Source of the DNA: CALIZF01 sp046292445
GTDB taxonomy: Bacteria > Pseudomonadota > Alphaproteobacteria > Rhodobacterales > Rhodobacteraceae
Length of the DNA stretch: 64,000 nt
Reading direction: 5' to 3'
NCBI GenBank assembly: GCA_046292445.1
Contig: JBKBQT010000002.1
Location: 141,152 to 205,151, forward strand
The translations under genes and the position numbers were made by a program. Numbering within the stretch: position 1 is the stretch's first letter; every line of letters begins with the position of its first letter. Under the pieces are notes generated by a model. The model saw only the letters and a list, made by a program, of their open reading frames with translations, made no database searches and was not told the DNA's origin. This document shows, in pieces, positions 59,212 to 64,000 of the stretch.

Positions 59212-60312
59212 ATGGCGCAGGCACCGATTTCCGTGACGAACGACGGCGACAGCGCGCCGCCCTATGCCGTTCATGCCTCGCCCGGTTTTGCCGCCTGGCT
59301 TCACGCGGCCGGGGCTGCGCTGGCAGTGACGACCTATCAGATCGGCAAGCTGTTCCTGATCGGCGCCCCGACGCCCGACACGCTCAGCGTGTCCGAGCGC
59401 AATTTCGACCGTTGCCTCGGCGTGGCGGCGGGCCCCGACGGCATGCTGCTGGCCGGCAGGAACGCGATCTGGCGCCTTGCCAATCTGGTGCCGACGGGGC
59501 GCGACATCGACGGGCACGACGGCGTGTTCGTGCCGCGCACCGCATGGTTCACGGGCGATGTGCAGGCGCATGACGTCGGCCATGGCCCCGGCGGGCTGCC
59601 GCTGTTCGTCAACACCGCCTTTTCCTGCCTCGCGGCGGTCGACGAGGGGTCGAGCTTTCGCAGCGTCTGGAAGCCGCCCTTCATCAGCGCGCTGGCGCCG
59701 CAGGACCGGTGTCATCTGAACGGGCTGGCCTGCGATGCGGCCGGCTGGCCGCGCTATCTGACCGCCGCCGCCGAAACCGACACACCGCGCGGCTGGTCCG
59801 AACAGCGCGAGGGGGCCGGCGTGGTGATCGACGCGCAATCGGGCGAGACGCTGTGCCGCGGCCTGACGATGCCGCATTCGCCCCGGCTGCACGATGGCGC
59901 GCTCTTCGTGCTCAACGCCGGCACGGGGGAGCTTGGCCGGATCGACCGCGCGGCGGCGCGGTTCGATCCGGTGGCCTTCCTGCCGGGTTTTGCGCGCGGC
60001 CTCGCCTTTCTGGGCGGCAGGGCGCTGGTCGGGCTGTCTCTGCCGCGGGCAAGCCCGGTCTTTGCCGGCCTGCCGCTGGAACGGCGCCTTGCCGAGGCGG
60101 GCTATGCCGCGCAATGTGCGGTTGCCGTGGTCAACCTCGAGACCGGCGAGGCCGAGCATGTGCTGCGCCTCGGCGGTCAGGTGCGCGAGCTTTACGATAT
60201 CGCGATCCTTCCCGGCCTGCGGCGCCCGATGCTGGTTGGCACCGCGCCGGGCGGCCCGCTCGATCGCCTCGTCCTGCGCGGCAGCGATCTCGACCTGATG
60301 GATCGGGCCTGA
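59212..60312 (+). CDS. TIGR03032 family protein (conserved, function unknown)
   Basis: The 366-residue protein has the marks of TIGR03032: SPGFAAWLHAAGAALAVTTY, QIGKLFLIGAPTPDTLSVSE, NFDRCLGVAAGPDGMLLAGR, DVQAHDVGHGPGGLPLFVNT, PQDRCHLNGLACDAAGWPRY and LPGFARGLAFLGGRALVGLS. The fold is predicted to be a beta propeller. In other genomes the family lies near surface-polysaccharide or calcium-binding protein genes, but no such intact gene is here. ATG 59212 is preferred; an upstream extension of the frame is not conserved. Confidence 0.85.
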   Translation: MAQAPISVTNDGDSAPPYAVHASPGFAAWLHAAGAALAVTTYQIGKLFLIGAPTPDTLSVSERNFDRCLGVAAGPDGMLLAGRNAIWRLANLVPTGRDIDGHDGVFVPRTAWFTGDVQAHDVGHGPGGLPLFVNTAFSCLAAVDEGSSFRSVWKPPFISALAPQDRCHLNGLACDAAGWPRYLTAAAETDTPRGWSEQREGAGVVIDAQSGETLCRGLTMPHSPRLHDGALFVLNAGTGELGRIDRAAARFDPVAFLPGFARGLAFLGGRALVGLSLPRASPVFAGLPLERRLAEAGYAAQCAVAVVNLETGEAEHVLRLGGQVRELYDIAILPGLRRPMLVGTAPGGPLDRLVLRGSDLDLMDRA

Positions 60313-60397
60313 GGGCGGCAACGCGCCGGCCGGTGCAGTGCGGTCTGGCGGAGGCTGTCCATCCGTCTTCGACACGGCCGCCCCTTCTGACAAGGTC

Positions 60398-60544
60398 AAC
60401 GCCGCGCGCGGTGCGATCCTGTCGGCGACGACGGCATTGCAAGCCGAACCAGCGCGGGGCGCGATGCGCAGCCGCGATGTGACGGCGCGGTCGGGGGTCA
60501 GCACCGGGCTGCTCGACCGTCATTTCACTTGGGGCGCCCGGCGG
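60398..60544 (+). pseudogene. TetR-family regulator, helix-turn-helix fragment
   Basis: The frame reads AARGAILSATTALQAEPARG and RDVTARSGVSTGLLDRHFTW, the N-terminal DNA-binding part of a TetR protein (ILDAA...VAARAGVSKGLLYHHF pattern). A few residues are unusual, and the effector domain is missing. It touches a decayed gene on the opposite strand. Confidence 0.55.
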
Positions 60545-60992
60545 GCCGAGGCGCTGCGGCGCGCGAGCTGTGCGCCGACCTTGGCGAGGCCCCGGTCCAG
60601 CAGCGGCAGGGTCTGCTCGAAGGTTGCGCCGGCGGGTTCAGCACCGCCACCCAACCCGTGCAGCCATGGACCGGATGCGGGGTCAGCAGATCGAGCGCCC
60701 GGAAATCCCGGCCCCCTCGATCACGCGGCCTTTGCCGGGGCGCGGCGGCGGGTCGAAAAGCGCCGGGCATGCGGGCTGCAGCCGGCCGAAGTTCAGCCCG
60801 AACAGCGCCGTCCGTTGGAGGCCGGAGGCACGGGTCCTGCCCACCGTCGGCTAGCTTGACGCTCGCGAAACCGGCGCCCCTGGGCACGGCGCGGCCGGGG
60901 TTGACGAACAGCGCCGGCTCGCCCCGGGCATGCACGGTCACCAGCCCGCTGCCGCGCACCGGAAGCGCCGCGATCACCGCGTCTGCACGCAT
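60545..60992 (-). pseudogene. Frameshifted DUF6194-like gene
   Basis: Conserved pieces follow each other in three reading frames on the minus strand: ALFVNPGRAVPRGAGFASVK and LADG in one, GLQRTALFGLNFGRLQPACP with FDPPPRPGKGRVIEGAG in another, DFRALDLLTPHPVHGCTGWV with AVLNP back in the first, then ATFEQTLPLLDRGLAKVGAQ in a third. Put together they make a small protein like DUF6194 members (FASVVTKD...RLDRPGVFRLN...). At least three frameshifts make it a clear pseudogene. Confidence 0.65.
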
Positions 60993-61261
60993 GGCCTCGC
61001 CTGTCGCGCCAGCGTCATGATCGTTGGCCGCGCAGACACATGGTCCCGGCCTTGATGGCCTCGATGAACGGCACCAGCTTGGCCTGCGTCATCGCGGCCT
61101 CCGGCGCCGCCCGAGCGTGAGCGCGCGACGTCCATTCGACGTGATCTGTCCACGAGCCTTCGGCGCCCGGCCGGGCGCGTGCCTGCACGCCGCCGGTCAC
61201 GGATGTGCGCAGCGGTGCCCGATGGTCGGCTCGGGGCGGGCAGATCCCCGGTGCTGCGCGC
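60993..61261. other. Region without a recognisable gene
   Basis: Between the DUF6194 pseudogene and marR a minus-strand scrap reads TQAKLVPFIEAIKAGTMCLR, which may be the start of a lost gene but could not be assigned. The GC content is high and no promoter or repeat was noted. Confidence 0.4.
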
Positions 61262-61714
61262 CTAGCCGATCAGGGCCAGCCCCCTTCGCAGGGTATCAGG
61301 CGCGGCCTCCCCGATCTCGCCTTCGAGTGCCGTATGCGTCGCACGCCACACCTCGACCGCCTGCCGCATGAGTGCCACGCCCTCGGGCGTGATGCGCAGC
61401 CGGCGCGAGCGGCGGTCGCCGGGGTCGGGATCGATTGCCAGCAATCCGCGGCGGGCGAGCGGCTTGACCGCGGCGGTCAGCGTCGAGGGGTCCATCCCGA
61501 GGAAGGGTGCCAGCCGCCCGATCGGGGGCGGCTCGGGCTGGTTCAGAGCCACCATGAGCGAGAACTGCCCGTTGGTCAGCCCGAAGGGCCTGAGTGCCGC
61601 ATCGAAGCGCCGCGCCAGCCGGCGTGCGGCGCGTTGCACCGCGAGACACAGGCAGGTGTCGCGGATGTCAATGACCGTCTCTCGGGGCAGGAGGTCGGGG
61701 GTTGTGTCGGACAT
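61262..61714 (-). CDS. MarR-family transcriptional regulator
   Basis: The 150-residue protein starts SDTTPDLLPRETVIDIRDTC and has the winged helix LTNGQFSLMVALNQPEPPPI, APFLGMDPSTLTAAVKPLAR and the wing DPDPGDRRSRRLRITPEG. It is divergent from a VOC-family gene, and a perfect 14-bp palindrome overlaps its own promoter region five bases before ATG 61714. It is likely to repress itself and the VOC/AHSA1 genes. The Cys pair RDTCLCLAVQ near the N-terminus could sense oxidants, as in OhrR-like relatives (speculative). Confidence 0.92.
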   Translation of the reverse strand: MSDTTPDLLPRETVIDIRDTCLCLAVQRAARRLARRFDAALRPFGLTNGQFSLMVALNQPEPPPIGRLAPFLGMDPSTLTAAVKPLARRGLLAIDPDPGDRRSRRLRITPEGVALMRQAVEVWRATHTALEGEIGEAAPDTLRRGLALIG

Positions 61715-61718
61715 GAAT

Positions 61719-61732
61719 ATTTGATATCAAAT
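61719..61732. promoter_or_regulatory. Palindromic operator between marR and the VOC operon
   Basis: ATTTGATATCAAAT is a perfect 14-bp palindrome in the 60-bp space between the divergent starts at 61714 and 61775. Its AT-richness and position match the operators of MarR-type repressors. Confidence 0.72.
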
Positions 61733-61774
61733 CGTTTATGCTGCCGCAACGACCGACATCTCAGCGAGGACAAC

Positions 61775-62206
61775 ATGACGCAATCAACGCCAGCGGGGGC
61801 CAACCCGATGCAGGGCGTCCTGCCCTATGTCGCGATGGCGGGTCGCACGGCCGAGGCGATGGATTTCTATGCCCGTGCCTTCGCGGCCGAAGATATCGGG
61901 CGGATGCCATTCTTCGACGGCAGCCCCGGCGTGATGCACGGGCAGGTTCTCATCAATGGCGGCGCGCTGATGATGACCGACAGCGGCATGAACCCCGGCG
62001 GGGCCGCGACCACCGCCATGCAGACCGGCTTTGGCCACCTGCAACTCGTCGTCGCGGACGGCCGGATGTGGTGGGACCGTGCGCTGGCAGCCGGCTGCAC
62101 GATGCTCGTGCCCTACGAGCGGCAACCCTGGGGCGACGACTGGGGCATGGTGCAGGATCCCTTCGGCCTCAAATGGGGCATCATGCAGGACGGATCAGCG
62201 GCATGA
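61775..62206 (+). CDS. VOC family protein, PhnB-like (1)
   Basis: The 143-residue protein has the PhnB/YjdN-like VOC layout: GVLPYVAMAGRTAEAMDFYA, RAFAAEDIGRMPFFDGSPGV, MHGQVLINGGALMMTDSGMN, GFGHLQLVVADGRMWWDRAL and WGMVQDPFGLKWGIM at the end. The fold usually binds a metal or small ligand. GCGAGGA precedes ATG 61775. The next gene overlaps its stop codon (ATGA). Confidence 0.9.
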   Translation: MTQSTPAGANPMQGVLPYVAMAGRTAEAMDFYARAFAAEDIGRMPFFDGSPGVMHGQVLINGGALMMTDSGMNPGGAATTAMQTGFGHLQLVVADGRMWWDRALAAGCTMLVPYERQPWGDDWGMVQDPFGLKWGIMQDGSAA

Positions 62207-62679
62207 TCCCGAAAAACACCGTCTGCCTGTGGTTCGACACCGAGGCCGAGGCGGCCGCGCGGTTCTACGCCTCGGTCTTTCCCGACAGCGCGGTGACGGC
62301 GGTGATCCGCTCGCCGATGGACAACCCCGGCAACAGGGCGGGGGACGTGCTGGTGGTCCGGTTCACCGTCTGCGGCATCCCCTGCCTCGGACTGAACGGC
62401 GGGCCAATCTTTCCGCAGACCGAGGCCTTCTCGTTCCAGATCGCCACCGACACGCAGGAGGAAACCGACCGCTACTGGAACGCCATCACCGGCAACGGCG
62501 GACAACAGAGCGACTGCGGCTGGTGCAAGGACCGGTGGGGCGTCAACTGGCAGATCACCCCGCGCACCCTGACCGAGGCGCTGGCGGCCGGCGGCGCGGA
62601 AGCGCGGCGCGCCTTCGCCGCCATGATGACGATGCAGAAGATCGACGTGGCGGCCATCGACGCGGCCCGGCGGGGGTGA
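62203..62679 (+). CDS. VOC family protein, PhnB-like (2)
   Basis: The 158-residue protein begins MIPKNTVCLWFDTEAEAAAR and has FYASVFPDSAVTAVIRSPMD, VRFTVCGIPCLGLNGGPIFP, TEAFSFQIATDTQEETDRYW and CGWCKDRWGVNWQITP, the 3-demethylubiquinone-methyltransferase-like (PhnB) subgroup of VOC proteins. It is coupled to the preceding VOC gene by an ATGA overlap. Such proteins often occur in clusters with AHSA1 and MarR genes. Function unknown. Confidence 0.9.
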   Translation: MIPKNTVCLWFDTEAEAAARFYASVFPDSAVTAVIRSPMDNPGNRAGDVLVVRFTVCGIPCLGLNGGPIFPQTEAFSFQIATDTQEETDRYWNAITGNGGQQSDCGWCKDRWGVNWQITPRTLTEALAAGGAEARRAFAAMMTMQKIDVAAIDAARRG

Positions 62680-62728
62680 CGGAAATGAGCCGGCGCCAGC
62701 CCTTTTCACCGGACCGCAAGGAGCAGCC

Positions 62729-63130
62729 ATGAACCTTTCGTACAAACCCGAGGGCTACTCCTCGGTCTCGCCCTACCTGATCGTCGATGGCGCGGAGGCG
62801 ACCATCGCCTTTCTCGCCGCGGCGTTTGACGGGGTCGAGCTGAGGCGCTTTGCCGACGATGCGGGCAGGCTCGTGCACGCCGAAATCCGTATCGACGACA
62901 CCGTTCTCATGCTGGCGGACCCATCCCCGCCCGACTGGCCCGCGATGCAGTCCCACGTTCATCTTTACGTGCCTGACGTGGATGCGGCCCATCGCAGGGC
63001 GCTCGCCGCCGGGGCCGTTTCGGTGCAGGAGCCGGTTCAGAAGGATGACGCTGACAAGCGCGGCGGGGTGCGGGACGCCGGCGGCACGACCTGGTGGATC
63101 GCCACGCAGGTCCAGCAACACAACCTGTAA
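62729..63130 (+). CDS. VOC family protein, glyoxalase/bleomycin-resistance-like (3)
   Basis: The 133-residue protein starts MNLSYKPEGYSSVSPYLIVD, with GAEATIAFLAAAFDGVELRR, RIDDTVLMLADPSPPDWPAM, HVHLYVPDVDAAHRRALAAG and the C-terminal GGVRDAGGTTWWIATQ. It belongs to the YjbE/PhnB-like VOC proteins. AAGGAGCAGCC precedes ATG 62729. It is the third VOC gene in a row, 49 bp after the second, so it is probably in the same operon. Confidence 0.9.
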   Translation: MNLSYKPEGYSSVSPYLIVDGAEATIAFLAAAFDGVELRRFADDAGRLVHAEIRIDDTVLMLADPSPPDWPAMQSHVHLYVPDVDAAHRRALAAGAVSVQEPVQKDDADKRGGVRDAGGTTWWIATQVQQHNL

Positions 63131-63146
63131 GTGCCCTTGAGCCCTG

Positions 63147-63608
63147 ATGCCCCTTGCCATCCCCCCCGTCGCCCGCGCCACCATGCTGATCCGCCGACCG
63201 GTGGACGACGTGTTCGCCGCTTTCGTCGATCCCGATGTAACCACGAAATTCTGGTTCTCGCGTACCAGCGGCCCGCTAGTCCCCGGCGCGACAGTGACCT
63301 GGTACTGGGATCAATGGGGCGTCTCGGCCGAGATCACGGTCAAAACGCTTGAGCGGCCGTACCGGCTCGTCATCGAATGGCCCACCCCGGTCGAGTGGAC
63401 GTTCACGCCGCAGGGCGATGACGCAACGTTCGTATCCATCGTGGCATCGGGCTTTGCCGGCAGCGACGACGAACAGGTTTCGCAGGCGCTGGGGTCGACG
63501 GAAGGCTTCAATCTCGTCGTCGCCGCCTGCAAGGCGTTTCTTGAGCACGGCATCAAGCTGCGGCTGATCGCCGACAAGCATCCCCATGGGCCCCGGGCGG
63601 ATGCCTGA
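63147..63608 (+). CDS. AHSA1/SRPBCC domain protein
   Basis: The 153-residue protein has the START-like SRPBCC fold: PPVARATMLIRRPVDDVFAA, FVDPDVTTKFWFSRTSGPLV, GATVTWYWDQWGVSAEITVK, RLVIEWPTPVEWTFTPQGDD and a C-terminal helix FNLVVAACKAFLEHGIKLRL. Relatives are called activator of Hsp90 ATPase-like or polyketide-cyclase-like proteins. It follows the third VOC gene by 16 bp and closes the putative MarR-controlled operon. Confidence 0.9.
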   Translation: MPLAIPPVARATMLIRRPVDDVFAAFVDPDVTTKFWFSRTSGPLVPGATVTWYWDQWGVSAEITVKTLERPYRLVIEWPTPVEWTFTPQGDDATFVSIVASGFAGSDDEQVSQALGSTEGFNLVVAACKAFLEHGIKLRLIADKHPHGPRADA

Positions 63609-64000
63609 CGGCCTTGCCGGCGAATGAGCCGCGCGGTTCGGCGACGATCGCGATCGCCGAACGGTTCGACGCGCCGCCGAGTTGCGTCTGGCGACGCCTG
63701 ATCGACTGATCCGGATCGCCGCTGGCAGGCAATCCGGCATCGGGCATCATCGCGCCGTGGGCAACCGAGCAACTGCGCAACGCACTCGGGCGCTGCGCGA
63801 GGCCGGGCCGGGCAGGTTGGTCCGTTTCGCCCCTGCGGGACTCGTCGTGTCGATCCCGGCGTATTTCGCCCTTGACTATGGGGCACCTCGATTTTTCACC
63901 GTTTTCTGCTGTTCTGGGCCGGCTCGGCGGCCTGAAGACTGCATGAAACGGCTCGGCGGGGTGCTTCGGGTTGGGTTCGGGGGCTATTCAGCCCGGTTGC
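63609..64000. other. Mostly non-coding end of window with an SRPBCC scrap
   Basis: At 63644-63709 the plus strand reads TIAIAERFDAPPSCVWRRLI followed by a stop codon, the usual first strand of an AHSA1-type protein, so this is probably the remains of a second SRPBCC gene. Nothing else is recognised. A TTGACT box near 63871 is not followed by a convincing -10 element. Confidence 0.45.

Overview
The window is high-GC DNA that looks like the chromosome of an alphaproteobacterium of the Rhodobacter/Paracoccus group (Rhodobacteraceae). Support comes from the order rplU-rpmA-GNAT-obgE-proB-proA-chpT, the phosphotransferase ChpT itself, the ornithine-lipid pair olsB-olsA, a type-2 CtaA, and remnants of a Mu-like phage of the Rhodobacter type. 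No organism can be named from sequence alone.

Positions 1-9590 hold a carbon-acquisition locus on the minus strand: a GntR regulator, a large putative lactonase, a Gfo/Idh/MocA dehydrogenase, a RuBisCO-like protein and a DUF1537 sugar-acid kinase in one tightly coupled operon, then an ABC sugar importer that runs off the left edge. This set matches the published D-apiose/D-apionate routes (ApsD, ApnL, OiaK, OiaX). Two near-identical inverted repeats precede the two transcription units and are the likely GntR operators. An IS256 remnant abuts the regulator.

Positions 10279-18228 hold an uncharacterised respiratory molybdoenzyme locus: TorD-like chaperone, NrfD-type membrane anchor, four-cluster ferredoxin, Tat-exported molybdopterin catalytic subunit, an extra iron-sulfur protein, and an orphan NtrC-type response regulator whose ATPase motifs are degenerate. 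Tandem 18-bp palindromes 33 bp apart lie between regulator and operon.

Positions 18391-22747 are a scar-rich stretch: a broken glutamine amidotransferase, three Hsp20 genes in a row, a mosaic of fragments (Clp ATPase tail, serine recombinase, SecD, IS3), an intact Ca/Na antiporter, and an IS5-type transposase fragment with a nonsense codon. Positions 23005-43000 are core genome: ribosomal proteins L21/L27, Obg, proline synthesis, ornithine lipids, TrmJ, CtaA, M32 carboxypeptidase, RppH/CtpA/EnvC/GpmI, RlmH and RsfS.

Positions 43277-50408 carry the leucine genes leuC, leuD and leuB. A two-gene cassette, an AAA ATPase plus a DUF4276 protein with TOPRIM-like acidic motifs, is inserted between leuC and leuD with overlapping start/stop codons. 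It resembles ATPase-plus-TOPRIM phage-defence pairs and is the best candidate here for an undescribed system. Positions 50412-53860 hold a Na/phosphate cotransporter decapitated by a decayed Mu-like prophage, itself interrupted by an IS3 remnant.

Positions 53859-64000 contain a DMT transporter, tRNA-Pro(CGG), an iron-type ABC importer, a TIGR03032 protein, a stretch of decayed genes (TetR, DUF6194), and a MarR regulator divergent from three VOC proteins and an AHSA1/SRPBCC protein, with a perfect palindrome in the shared promoter.
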